A stretch of 64,000 nucleotides of DNA from Lepiota brunneoincarnata (GCA_023014365.1 JAEBUN010000005.1:1054001-1118000); one strand, 5' to 3'. Numbered from the stretch's first letter, positions 35,401-46,403 are shown. Made by a program: numbers and translations. Notes: generated by a model from the sequence alone, not told the origin.

Positions 35401-36965
35401 CAGATCACTTTCCGGAGAAGCTCGCAGCTTCTATGATAGAGAGTTCAAATTTTTCAATGAAGTCACGTCGAATCTCCGGCAAGCTAAAGCCATATATAAA
35501 GAAGACCAAGCCCGAAAAGAAGGTTATCTTTCTATCTTGTAAACTCAGTTGTGCCCTGCTCATTCACCAACAGGCAAAGATTGACGAGGAAATGGCGAAA
35601 ATTAAAGTCGATATTGGAGTGTATCTGCCTAGCAATCCTGATGGTGTTGTAGTGGACATCGATAAGAAGTCAGGAAGGCCTTTACAAAGCCATGCAAAGG
35701 TATTTTGTATATTTGGATACCCAACCCACTTGATCAACACCCCCATTAGGCTCCTTTCATGGCAACCTTTAAGGTTAGGAAGGAGCGAGTGGAGGTTGAC
35801 AACAACCCGGATTCTATTCTGGACGGCGGAGGCGTAGAACGACGCACAGAATATGATGTTTGGCAGCAAGCGATCTTCAAAGTTGGGGATGACTGTCGCC
35901 AAGATGTCCTTGCATTGCAGGTCATCGCCATGTTCAAGAATATCTTCACAAGCATCGGACTCCCACTCTATCTCTTTCCGTATCGTGTAACCGCAACGGG
36001 CCCAGGGGTAAGGGACCATTCTTTGTAAACCACCTTGCCCTACCTTTAACCAAACGTAGTGTGGGGTGATAGACGTTGTACCCAATGCTACGTCGCGAGA
36101 CGAGATGGGTCGAGCCAAAGTTAATGATCTATTGGATTTCTTCACTGCGAAGTATGGCGGTCAAGACACAGTTACATTCCAGAAGGCTCGACTCAACTTC
36201 ATTCAATCAATGGCCGCGTATTCAGTAGCCTGTTACATTCTGCAAATCAAGGACCGACACAATGGTAATATAATGATAGACGGAGAGGGTCACATCGTAC
36301 ATATTGGTAAGAGCGTTTAGTTGAGGTTCTGACCTTGTGTGCTCACGCATTTCATGTTCTAGATTTTGGGTTCCTATTTGACATTGATAAGTGTCTTGTT
36401 TGAATACTCTATCCCTATTTGCTGATTTTGGCCTGATATCTACGCCCAGGAGTAAGCATATCGTACAATCAGCGAAGAAAAACTCAACATTATCTTGCAT
36501 AGGGTGTCAAATTCGAGCCACACTCGTTCAAGCTCAACCATGAGATGGTCATACTGATGGGCGGACGTTATTCTCAAGGATACCAATTGTTCCAGAGCTT
36601 GACGGTCAAAGCATTCCTGGCTATCCGACCCTATTCTGAACAGATCATTGATACCGTCCACTTGATGCTGGATACCGGTCTTCCCTCTTTCAAGGGAGAG
36701 TCAACCATCAGAAGGCTGAAGGATCGGTTTGCGCTGCAGCTGAACGAACGTCAGGCCGCCGAATTTATGATGAGTATCATCCGTAATGCCCACGAGAATG
36801 TGAGAAGCACTGCATATGATGAATTCCAACGGGTATGCCCACCGTGCTCACCGATCTTTTCGTCTTACCCACCCCTTTTGACAGTTGCAAAATGGTATGT
36901 TTAGTGCCTTATCCGGTATTTGCATTAACTTTGATCTGGTCTTAGGTATTCCATACAAGTCTTGA
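29486..36965 (+). CDS. STT4: Phosphatidylinositol 4-kinase STT4 (PI4K type III alpha)
   Basis: Makes PI4P at the plasma membrane. A long gene with more than 15 introns. The N-terminal part has LELNIHQQILTDIATY and, after an intron, IPFIDFDTSLFWKDW followed by ALPDQLVYSTISALLQV. A long helical repeat region follows. The PIK and kinase domains include DDCRQDVLALQVIAMFKNIF, VDNNPDSILDGGGVERRTEY, the catalytic loop QIKDRHNGNIMIDGEGHIVH, DFGFLFDIGPGGVKFEPH, HEMVILMGG, and QSLTVKAFLAIRPYSEQI. It ends RLKDRFALQLNERQ, AYDEFQRLQNGIPYKS. This C-terminus, with FMM and helices after DTGLPSFKGE, fits STT4 and not ATR or TOR. The activation-loop region is split by an apparent AT-AC intron and an 8-nt exon. 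The first in-frame ATG (29486) is taken as start; the first exon's 3' border is uncertain. Confidence 0.9.
36387..36443 (+). other. Apparent AT-AC intron in STT4 kinase domain
   Basis: The exon ends GACATTG. The next 57 nt begin ATAAGTGTC and end ATCTAC. Joining across it, then across the 8-nt exon and a normal GT-AG intron, yields FLFDIGPGGVKFEPH. No GT-AG choice in this stretch keeps the frame and the PGG motif that is conserved in PI4K type III alpha. The donor ATAAGT is the U2-type AT-AC form, not the U12 ATATCCTT form. Confidence 0.6.
36444..36451 (+). other. 8-nt micro-exon in STT4
   Basis: Encodes part of Gly plus P-G, between the AT-AC intron and a normal intron with donor GTAAGC (36452-36502). 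It supplies the PG of the conserved I-x-PGG motif after DFGF. Confidence 0.58.
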
Positions 36966-37107
36966 GCTGGCATGTAACTTCTATTTTAAATGACACATGC
37001 ATTCAAATTACTTTGAGCAAAATAGTTTTTGGTAAGAGTATGTGTTGCAAGGCTCTCTGCAACATTTGCAATCAGACATATATTTGAGAGTGAACAGAAA
37101 CTGCTGA

Positions 37108-37200
37108 GGCACTATAGCCAAGTGGTTACGGCGACAGATTCGAACTGAAAGTACAATCTGTTCCTCTTTGAGGGCGCAGGTTCAAATCCTGCTGGTGTCG
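37108..37200 (+). tRNA. tRNA-Ser (anticodon CGA) with 11-nt intron
   Basis: The acceptor stem GGCACTA (37108-37114) pairs with TGGTGTC (37193-37199) and the discriminator base is G, as in tRNA-Ser. The D-arm is GCC...GGC with AAGTGGTTAC in the loop. The anticodon stem ACAGA/TCTGT holds loop T-T-CGA-A, then an 11-nt intron (37145-37155) after position 37. The long variable arm CCTC-TTT-GAGG marks a type II tRNA. The T-arm is GCAGG-TTCAAAT-CCTGC. A T-rich run (TTTTT near 37207) follows, fitting a Pol III terminator. The anticodon CGA reads UCG serine codons. It lies in the 314-bp gap between STT4 and POT1. Confidence 0.92.
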
Positions 37201-37279
37201 GTCTAATTTTTATCATTTGTCAACTGGGCGTACTGCTACTATGCTATATAGCATATACTATGTGATTAGGCTTGCAGTA

Positions 37280-40200
37280 CTAAATTTCTATACCAAGTAA
37301 CACGTGGACCGGATTGCCTTCGTCTGCCCAGTAGCGGCCAACAATAAGGGAGCAGAAATCTGTGTCAGGCTCAAGAACCTCGTTGCGAACCAATTTTTCA
37401 TGAACATCGGGGATATTTCCCAACAAGGGCTGGAGTTGCTTGGCAAACCCAAGCAGAATACTACGGTCTTGGCAGTGATCCCCTCGCTCGAGGCCTTGTA
37501 GAAGGTCACACTGGAGATGCATAATCAGCCTACATGCTTTAACCCCAGCGGGGGCGGCGGAGGTACCTCATCAGTCACTAACACCTCCATCTGAGTTTGA
37601 TACCTGTCTTCCACACGCAGACTCATGTTGAACCTGTACCGGACGAATTCATGGTCCACGTCCGCACACTTGTAACATGCTCGCCTTCCTTCGGATATGC
37701 TTTGGTGTTTGATCAGGCAGGAGCGATAGGAAGCTCGAAAGGAGCAGGACTCACTTTTGTTTACACTGAGAACACCAAGCGCGGATACACTGATCCAGGC
37801 GAAGTGGATAATAGTCGATAGCTCGTGCGATCACCCTTAGCTTATGCATTCCCTGTGTAAAGGCTTCGAGTTCTCTGATAGCATGGCTGGGTCTGTTAAC
37901 AGATTCCGATGTTTGTGGAGGGTGGATGCTAGATTGTTGCTTTGAGAGTGCCCCGGACACACTTCGCTGCCTTCTTCCGCTCTCCCATTGGCCTTTGCGC
38001 CTTCTCGATGTTAGCAACAAGGAAAAGACGTGGCGAGTTGACACGTACTCAAGAAGTGCATTGAGGTCACGACTGGGTTTCTGCTCCTTTAACGGGTGTA
38101 TAAGGATATCCTGACCATCTAAATCCCCTTGAAACCTATATCTAAAGACACTGTCCCTCAGACGTAGGTTCTTGATAGCCAAATAATCCTTGATGCGGAA
38201 TATTTCGGCGTACTGCGACTGCACCCCTCTGAGGAGGATACTAACGATAAGGCCCTCCAGACCTCTTGACCACTCTTTTCCGTAGGAATACGTTGAAAGC
38301 TTAGGGTGGGCAGTGTAGTCCGTCACATGGAAGTATACTTCATCACCGGCTTTTTCTATGTGGACCAACTAAAAGCAATTCTAAGTTAAACCGCGTAATA
38401 TTTAGAAATCGATCGCTCACCTGTACAGTACAGTTGAAGAGCTCGTTATCCTGAGCATCCTTGATCAATTTGTGCTCGAAAATGTGTCCATTGGTTCCTT
38501 TTTGCTCTCTCCACTCTCCCTTCCATCTATATCGAAACATCCTGTCAGTGACATGCATACGCAAGAGCCAACCTAAGACGCACTCCTTGTCTTGAGTTTG
38601 ATCTTGGTCTCCCGGCTCTTTCTTATGTCTACATCGAAACGCCTTGTCAGCGTCATGCATACGCAAGAATCGACCTAAGGCGTACTCCTTTTCTTTGGTT
38701 TCCTTTCGCTCTTCCCACTCCCTCTTCCGTCTATATCAAAAACACGTCAGGGTCATGGGTACATAGGATTTGACCCGAGGCGTACTCCAACAGTGCTTGG
38801 AAATGTTCGCTGTGGTCTTCAGGACCAAGCTTAGTTATCTTCTTCTCTACGACCTTGCCTTCCACATAACCACCATGACTGGTGATCATGCGAGCGTTCC
38901 TAATCTCATAATACGACCCAACTTCGAAAGATGGGCCCATTGCAGCCGCGCCATCCCAAAGCTCGAATTTGACGACAAATTCGTTCAGTTCAGTCGGACA
39001 CCATTGTGCTCGGCAAGAATTGACCAAGGCGTTTTTCGTGTAGTCAGTTACGTGTAAGGTATAGACGCCATTTTCGTTCGGAATTGCATGCAGGACCTAT
39101 GTGATATTAGAAAAGCTTTCATAGGTACCACTTGCACATGAAAACCAACCTCAACAGTGCAATTAAAATATCCTTGGGGTTCTACATGTGGACCGGCATC
39201 GCTTAGTAGCAGGTGACGACGGAAAGCTCGCCCAGGAGTAATGAAGCCATCTTCACCTAAATGATACACCTGACTGGGCTGCTGTGCTGCATCCTTATTT
39301 TTTTCCTGCCACCAATCCGACAGCTGCTTGCAATAGCGCATCTCATCTTCCGAAGCTTTCCAAAAGGGCGAGAAACTGTAACCACCGTCGGCAAGCACCT
39401 GAGATTCAGGCGCATCACCTAATTTAGGTTGCAGGATACGCCCTTGGCTCCTTGAATATATCGCCCACTGGAACCTGTTGTGGTAGCCTACACCAGAAGT
39501 ATTCCCTTCGTGGGATTGCAGCTTCCAGAATTATGAGCTGAAAAAAAGAGGCAATGATCGTCAAAGCTTACCCGGATGTTACGTGCGATAAGAATATCAC
39601 CGGGCGTTGCACAGGGGAGCCATTCCATATAATGCTTTGTAAAGCAAACGATGCTAAATTCACGGCCGTAAGGAGGTTCTGACGCTTCCATCAAACTAGG
39701 ATCTTGAATCCAGACTGTGGTGGTGAAATCTGATACGCCCACTAAGGCGAAGAGTATCTTTGCATATGAATATGTGACTAACCGCCATGCCTCGTCCTTG
39801 AGGGGGATTTGATGTTCATGACAAAGCCAATCGCATTAACCAGAGTACCCACGCGAGTCGCGTTGCTCAGTGGCTGATAACCCGGCTGCATACAGTATTA
39901 GTGAAAGACTCCTGACAGTCATTACAGGAGAAAATACTTCTCGATTTTGCAATCTTGCCATCCAAGAAGCAGGACCATCTTCAGCAGTCTCGGCGGCGGG
40001 TATATGCTTCAAAAAAAAGCTCTCGATTTGAAATAGGTGTCAGGATGGGGGACGCCTTACACCGAGTTTCACAATTTGAGGCGTTTGGGTCAGCGTTCGG
40101 TGTGAGTCAGCAGTTTTCGAAGTACTAGGGACGGGTTGCGCGGTTCCATGTTCTACTGGCTGCCGAGCTGGTACCTTTGCAACCATAGCTGCGGCCGCCC

Positions 40201-41123
40201 GCTCTTTCTTCCTCCGCTTCTTTTCAGCTGTCTTGGATATTGGAGGAGCAGATTGAGGTTGCTGAGACACAGTTTCCCTTGCTTTTCCTTTTCCTTGGGC
40301 GGGATTTACACCGACTTGCTGAGCAGCTGTGTTCTGTTTATAAACGTTGGCGCTACCGGTAACGTCCACTTGTGATGACACCGGAATGTCTGGAATCCCA
40401 ACCTGTTTTGCGATTGGACTAGGCTTCTCTTTGTGTTGTTCGTCCAAAGATTTCGACGATGTCGAATCACGCCCCTCCCGCGAAGGAGTTTGGCCAATAC
40501 TTGCCCCCGCTGCAAAAGTGCGGGCGACATCCGAGAGATGAACGTTCACCGGTTGTGCAGGAGTAGAGAACCAGTCATCGAGCTTCTGTTCTTCTCGCGC
40601 TTTCTTCTCTTCCTGAACTACACAACAGTTCCCTTCAGTACAAGTCAGTTCAGAGTGTCATATGCTTACGCTGCCACGTATTTCCAAAATGCTTCACATT
40701 CTCCTTAGCGTGTTTCCACTGAATAACCACGCCCTCCTCGTATACCAACTTGTTCGTAGATTTCCCATCCTCAGACTTAACAGAGCTAACGCCATCCAAC
40801 GATAGTTGGACCTCGTCCCATATGCATATCTTTCTCCGTTCGTCCTCCAGAAGCACGATCCAATCCCCCTCGAATGTCACATAGACCTTGTGCACTTGGG
40901 TACCGGAAACACAGCATTTCATATTGACGGAAAACATCCGTTTTTTTGGAACGTTATCCCAGATCATCGTCACTATACCATTGAAATGCCCAATAGCACT
41001 GGTTACGTTGCCGACGTTGCAGAAGCAGTTTCTTAGGGAATTGTCATCGAATATGTCGCTTGAGAGGGTTTTGCGTTGTTTTTTGTTGGGGGGACATTCT
41101 TCTTCACTTCGTCCGCGCTTCAT
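37280..41123 (-). CDS. POT1: Telomere end-binding protein POT1
   Basis: Single-stranded telomeric DNA-binding protein. The N-terminus MKRGRSEEECPPNKKQRK has a basic import-like patch. It leads to an OB-like fold (IGHFNGIVTMIWDN, VYVTFEGDWIVLLEDE, WDEVQLSLDGV). A Lys/Pro/Gln-rich linker follows (DDWFSTPAQPVNVH). The Telo_bind OB fold reads FTTTVWIQDPSL, REFSIVCFTKHYMEWLP, CATPGDILIARNIR, and FQWAIYSRSQGRIL. Two further OB-type segments follow: HVTDYTKNALVNSC with GSYYEIRNARMI and FQALLE, then HVTDYTAHPKLSTYSYGKEW with KDYLAIKNLRLRDSVFRYRF and LNALLE. A C-terminal domain has CADVDHEFVRYRFNMSLRV and LLGNIPDVHEKLVRN and ends HVLLGIEI. The linker between the two repeated segments holds a tandem exon-intron array (38527-38785). 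The last intron (about 37530-37605) has uncertain borders. Confidence 0.85.
38527..38785 (-). repeat. Tandem exon-intron repeat inside POT1 (about 102-bp period)
   Basis: Three related introns (38731-38785, 55 nt; 38629-38685, 57 nt; 38527-38583, 57 nt) alternate with two 45-nt exons (38686-38730 and 38584-38628). The introns share the donors GTACGC/GTACGC/GTGCGT, a central block around CATG...CTGAC and the acceptors TATAG/TGTAG/TATAG. All three are in phase 2. Spliced, the exons read E-RKREWEERKETKEK-E and HKKEPGDQDQTQDKE, then join WKGEWREQKGTNGH. The 45-nt length keeps the reading frame, so copy number could change without breaking the protein. Confidence 0.82.
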
Positions 41124-41194
41124 GTATGACAAGGGAATGTTTAGGGGTAAAAAAGAGTTGACGCGACGCGCCGGCCCTTTGTTTGATCACGTGT

Positions 41195-43367
41195 CTACAC
41201 AACCCAATGTCCGAAAGAGAGCGAAAGGAAAATATATAACAAGTGACTAGAAAAAGTCCTTGACGATAAAGCAGAAGAATGCGGAAGCCGAACAGTGGTA
41301 GTATTCGAGATCGTAGGAAGTGTATAAGGTGTTCCCGTACCCAGAAAGTATGTCTGTTGGAAGTCCACAGAGTAGGTCGTACCATTGACGACCGCATGCA
41401 CGTCGACAGTAAGTTGAAGTCCAACGTCTTCAAGTGAGACCGTATAGAATCTGTAGCCTTGTATAGACGTGAGAGTGGAATTGGGTTGCATCTCTGGAGA
41501 AACCTTCAGAGGAGGGCCATAGCGTGGCATAGCACTATCAAAGGCAGTCATGTAGACACGGTCTGGCGATGTATCGTTACGAACCTAAGGACAGGATGAG
41601 CCAGAGCATTTGACCGGATAACTGTACGCTACACTTACCGCAGCGACAATGTGATAGACTTTTGTTGCCTCGTCGAATCCTTGGGAGTCAAGAGCACTCA
41701 ACATGGGTACATACAAAATGCGGTCCTGGTCCAGTCGATACCCGGCTCCACCATTGTCGATGCTGGTAGGATTTCGATCCATCGTGCTCGTCTTGCTCAA
41801 ACCAGAAAAGAGAAACAGATTTCGAGGGATCAATCTTGACAACAAACTGGTAGTTGAGGAAGTAGATTCCAAGCCGCTGTGTTACTGGGGAAATGTTGGG
41901 TTCATCCTGGTTGTGCGTCGCGGAAACAACAACATTGGTATATACAGAACAGTCTCGGGCATCCCCATATCTGTCGCACCAGAACATACGCACTATCCGA
42001 TTTTTGCTGGGTGTAGTACCGATAGGCTGGGTGAGCTGGTACCAGCTCATTGAGAAAGAGTGAGGATTAAAAAATCGAGTGCCACGAACCCGTAAGGATG
42101 CCTTGAAAATGAGGTCTCCTCGCTCAAGCGTCAGCTGAACATTGAACACCTTGGCGTGCAAGAGCTCAATTTCCTCAGTTAGGCGAACACTAGAGGGAAC
42201 CATATTAATCATCTTCTCCAAGCCAATTCGACATGACTGGGAGAAGGCTTCCGTTGATGATATACTTTCAAGAACATCAGTCGAGTAGGAAACTAGAGTA
42301 TTCATTTAAGTCACCTCTGCATTGTCACATTATTGTCGCTAGAGAAAATGCGTAGATCAGAGGTGATTGTCCGATTAGCCTGTACAACCAGTGGGTTTCT
42401 GGTGCTGCCATCCAGATAGTGTTGCACCCTAAGCAAGACAAATGAGCTCCGTTTTTTTGGTGACATCTGGCGCCGGAAATCAAACGCACACCGAGTTATC
42501 AAACTGACTTGAGGTATCAAATAAATGGAATGTAGGCTTCGTCGCGTCTCCCTCCTGAGGCACGATCCCAGGGAAATCGAGACTCCGTACGCCTCCTAGA
42601 GTATGGCCACAAGCGACCAAAGCAATCATTTCCGACTGCGAAAACCCCTGTCGGCGGAAGATCTCTGTATGGGTCTGCAAATCCTGATGGGGCTCTGGAA
42701 CCCCAAGAGGTCCTGCAGAAAGTGCATCGATGCGGCCACCGCGGTAAGGTATCCTTGGCCCTCCACAAGAAGCAACGGCAAAGATCGTTGCAGCGGCAAT
42801 CACATCGGAGCCTGACGGGTGAGGGGTCAGTATATCGCGAATCCTGGGGTGTAGAAAGTAACTGACGAGACACGTATTTGTTAGAGAACGATTCGAAATC
42901 CGATAGACTGGCATTCATCCCCCCTCCGATATTCTGCCGCACAGGGTTACAGCCCGCGTTTGGGACTCATTGCCGCTTCACCCACCTCCTCTCGGTCCAG
43001 CTCAAAAGCTATTGAAGCGTCAAGCCCACCCGTTCCTGCTTGAGCATCATGTGTGGCAGTATCATGATATGTCTGACATGGAAGCGGTCAAAACCTAAGA
43101 CCTAAAAGCACTGTCTGTGATGAAGAGACGCACGAGTCGCAACCACTCTGCACCAATCGACGCCCCCGTATCCGATCTGGTTTTACACGGATGTTGCAAG
43201 GAGGCCATGTTTGATCCATCGGATCTCCTTCCCTCGTACAAGAATGTTTCCAAAGCGTCATACTGTGGGGAGGGCCAACTGTAACCAGAACATAGTCCGG
43301 CTGGGAAAAGAATGCTCGTGAAGACGAGCCAGAGAGGTAGGGGAAGGTGATAGGGATATATACGCAT
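41195..43367 (-). CDS. Secreted, probably GPI-anchored heme peroxidase
   Basis: Extracellular fungal member of the plant-type heme peroxidase superfamily. The signal peptide is LPLPLWLVFTSILFPAGLCS. An exon join gives the distal motif EWLRL-TYHDTATHDAQ with the expected Arg and His, then GTGGLDASIAFELDR, GGMNASLSDFESFSNKYVS, GSDVIAAATIFAVASCGGP, and PYRGGRIDAL. The proximal heme-ligand helix is GFSQSEMIALVACGHTLGGV, followed by FHLFDTSSQFDNSV. The C-terminal half (LDGSTRNPLVVQ, DLRIFSSDNNVTMQ, then beta-rich sequence and many Ser/Thr) is fungal. It ends with a hydrophobic tail (HLLYIFLSLSFGHWVV) after a Ser-rich spacer, fitting a GPI signal. It is not a classic ligninolytic peroxidase: I saw no Mn-site or exposed-Trp motif. 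Substrate unknown. About seven introns. Confidence 0.8.
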
Positions 43368-43749
43368 GGGAGAAAGAAAGAGAAAAGAGCGACGAGGATG
43401 AATTAGCGATCAGACATAAAGTCGAGTGCGGTCCTTGATGAGAGTCAGTGTTGCCAAGCGTTGAACAAAGTGGAGCATACAAAGTATGTTTTCGCTCGGC
43501 CTAGTCGCCAAGTTTTGTCCCTCAGCCTTCTTCTCGTCGTCGCATTGATTGCGGATTACATCGATTCTTTTAAAAAGCCCAGGCAAGGAAATTCTACTTT
43601 CAGATCTCCACAATTCTAGTGCCTACTGGAACCACGCCCCATGAACCACGCCCACTGTTGACGAGAGCCTCTATCGGTTTTTTTGGAACTCCAGCTTCTC
43701 TCGTCGAGTAGCTAGTATCGACCTAGAGAGGTTTATCACAAGATTTGCT
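43368..43749. other. Peroxidase upstream region
   Basis: About 380 bp upstream of the peroxidase start. No coding signal stands out on either strand. It should hold the peroxidase promoter and the 5' flank of the uncertain gene to its right. Confidence 0.4.
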
Positions 43750-44512
43750 CTGGCGCTTTGGAGACACGGGATCTTAGTGACCTTGTGTCTCTTCTTGTGT
43801 CCAGCACACAGTTGGAGTTTCCAGTCGTCGCTGAGGTTAACCTTCGTTGGCGAATGTCGGTTTGGATACACCAACGATGGCCACCTAGATACACTGTATG
43901 TGCTCTTTTTTCCTGTACCATCCCCAAAAACTCAGGCGCTGCTCAAAGGGCAATCCAACAGGTAATTGCTTCCCCCTGCGCAGGACAACTTAAGCTTTAC
44001 AATCCTCAAATCAAGTCGTCGTAGAATACCATGCTCAGTACGGAACCCGGTTCACCTTGGACATTAATTCACTACCCTATCTTGGTTTTGAGAAACGCCT
44101 ACGTTCCGTACTACTCGCCGTTCCACCCAAATGCCTTATTCTCCTCCGAGCCATGACCGCTAGCTTTGATATCAATGCGAAGGATGATTTCTCTCTTTGT
44201 GCACTCCCATTTCTTCCCCGGCGATACACAAGAAGGACACATGACAATTCACAGGAAAGTTGGACTCCTCTCCTTGTTCCGGTCGATCGTATCGTGGCAT
44301 TCCTCAATACCTAGGACTACACCATCCCGCAAATCATAAACGACACCTCTGCTGATGTGCAAGACCTACGGTACAAAGTTGATAGCTTTCTGAACAACAA
44401 AACCCTACGGGTACACTGCATACAAGAGCACGGTCTCGACGGTTGGCGCGAACATAGATTACGACTAATGTGGGAGGCAGCCCTGCTCCGTACGGCAAAG
44501 CTTGCAAGTTGA
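43750..44512 (+). CDS. Unrecognised coding-like stretch, possible gene or decayed gene
   Basis: Three pieces in different frames look coding. About 43758-43880 reads ETRDLSDLVSLLVSSTQLEF. About 44008-44300 reads VVEYHAQYGTRFTLDINS, LPYLGFEKRLRSVLLAVPPK and CLILLRAMTASFDINAKDD. About 44316-44512 reads DYTIPQIINDTSADVQDLRY, KVDSFLNNKTLRVHCIQEHG and LDGWREHRLRLMWEAALLR, then a stop. Splice-like sites exist (GTAATT at about 43962, an AAG or CAG acceptor, CTAG at about 44313) but I could not join the pieces in one clean frame. It may be a small multi-intron gene or a broken one. No family recognised, no ATG chosen. Confidence 0.35.
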
Positions 44513-44614
44513 CATATTATAGTAGAGCGGAACGGGTGATATGCTATTTAGAATTTAGACTTGGATATGCGGTATGTATAAGAATAGAACCCTGTTCATC
44601 AATAGGAAAGGGTA

Positions 44615-46310
44615 TCAGTAACTCAAAGTCTCCATGATTGCATCGAGAATGCGGATAGAATCGGGCATGTGGAATCGCTCGTATTGGAGAGCATTAGGAA
44701 GACTAGCAGACAGGTTAGCATGAAAATAGCGAGAGAGAAGCACCGACGCACTCCCAACCGGTAACCCGCTTTACTGGTGCATTAAGCTTCAAGAAGCACC
44801 GCTTCTGGATCTCAGCGCTAATTTCAGCACCAACGCCTGCAGTCATCCCAGCTTCATGGACAATAACCAAGCGGCCTGTGCGGTTTACACTCTCCATCAC
44901 TGTCCCAACATCCCAAGGAAGGATTGACCGAAGATCTATAAGCTCCACTGTTGCGGACCTGAGAGACTCTGGAACTAGCTTTGCAAGTGCAGAGGGAGGA
45001 TTGTGGAGCAGGTTAATTGCATTTTCAGAATGGAAGACAGGCGTGCCCCATGTGAGCAACGTGAGATCAGTGCCAGAAAGTAGTATTTCTGCCTTCCCTA
45101 GCGGGAGCTCGAAATCGTCGACTGGGACCTGTTCCACTACAGAGATTGTGTCAGCAATGATGAGAAGAGTAGTTCAGAGAATGGCTTGTACCTGCCGATC
45201 GGTACAGGACCTTGGGCTCCATGAAGATAACTGGGTTCGGATCCCGGACGGATGCTAGAAGGAGACCTTTCGCCTGGATTGGTGAACGAGGAATGACAAC
45301 CTTCGGATATGTCGGAAAATGCTTCGAGTGTCCGTTTGAGCAAGCAACCCACCTTGAGCCCTGATGCACCCATAAAGAAACCTTCTGGCGACTGTGAGTG
45401 GTAGAGACCGCCGTGACCCTCGATGGACGTTAAGATGGACTCATGGGATATGCGATAGTTCAGTACATACAACTGCCATTGTTGGAGTTCGTATTGTGAG
45501 TCCTCCAACGTTGAAGGTGCCACCAGACCTGTAACGGATTTTGGCTGCCTCGTTCACGATCTGGGGAGACGAGTTATAGGGTGGATCGCGTTCCATGGTT
45601 CCGGACATACCTGATCAAATGCCGGAAAAATATAATCCGCAAACTGAATTTCTGCAATGGCCGTGTGTCCCATCATAGCAAGTCCAATTCCAAACCCCGC
45701 AATGCCCTGTTCTGTCAGAGGTGTGTTGAAGACGCGGTCCCGACCTGGTGACGCCCTTGAGCAGCAGCACGACCTCGCTTGTAAAAATACATACCGAATT
45801 CTTCGGCAAGTCCCTAGGGAAGTAGGTAGGAGAATGTATGATAATTGAGATGGTTGGCAGGACAGACCATTGTGCATCTGAAGACACCACCAAACGCGAC
45901 ATCTTCCCCGAAGACTACTGCATTATCGTCCTTGGTTAGTGCGATACTGGAAGAACATGAGCCAACTGGGATTTGGCCGAAGCAAGAGCAGCTCACCTCA
46001 TTGCGTCCCTGACGGCCTGGTATGTGTTCATTTTGCGCGTTTCGCGACCACCGACGATATCAGCGGTATCCTCACCCACCCAGTTGACACCGGGTGTGCG
46101 TAAAGCAGAGTCGCGAGTGCCTTTGAGGAGCTTTGAGTCTGCAACCGAGGGTGCATGGCCGCCGGCCGGGGGTGGCTCGACCTTTGTTGAGTTGGAACGG
46201 CGGGACTATTGAGGTGAAGTCAGTGAGCATCGGATGAGGCAGAAAGAAGGAGGATTATGCACAAAAAGCACTGGGAATCTGTTGACGGGAAGACGACGGA
46301 GAGAGGACAT
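44615..46310 (-). CDS. Branched-chain 2-oxoacid dehydrogenase E1 beta subunit, mitochondrial
   Basis: Beta subunit of the thiamine-diphosphate E1 of branched-chain ketoacid dehydrogenase, which breaks down Leu, Ile and Val. [16 protein letters not shown] at the start fits a mitochondrial presequence. Then [116 protein letters not shown], and [10 protein letters not shown]. The C-terminal half continues [49 protein letters not shown] and ends [11 protein letters not shown]. About eight introns. The GLYHSQSPE motif and length favour the branched-chain over the pyruvate enzyme. Divergent from creC with 93 bp between ATGs. Confidence 0.92.
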
Positions 46311-46403
46311 TAGAGAGAATGGGTGGGTAAGATCCGGTGAGCCATCAAGGTAAAAGACATCATTTGAGTGTTTTGTGTGTGGTTAACATCATCCCGCATC
46401 ATC

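Noticed and set aside
36387..36502. A single GT-AG intron in place of the AT-AC intron plus micro-exon
   Set aside because: The available GT donor (GTGTCT at 36391) and AG acceptors (36449 or 36502) shift the frame or add stops and lose the PGG motif. Still, only cDNA can settle it.
35750..36965. PI3K-like kinase domain as ATR/MEC1 or TOR
   Set aside because: The kinase ends with the type III PI4K helices (DTGLPSFKG, LNERQAAEFMM, FQRLQNGIPYK) and has no FATC domain. The N-terminal motifs also match STT4.
38527..38785. CRISPR-like or minisatellite array
   Set aside because: The units are eukaryotic intron-exon units inside POT1 with splice signals and a preserved reading frame; three copies of 102 bp with no spacer logic do not make a CRISPR array.
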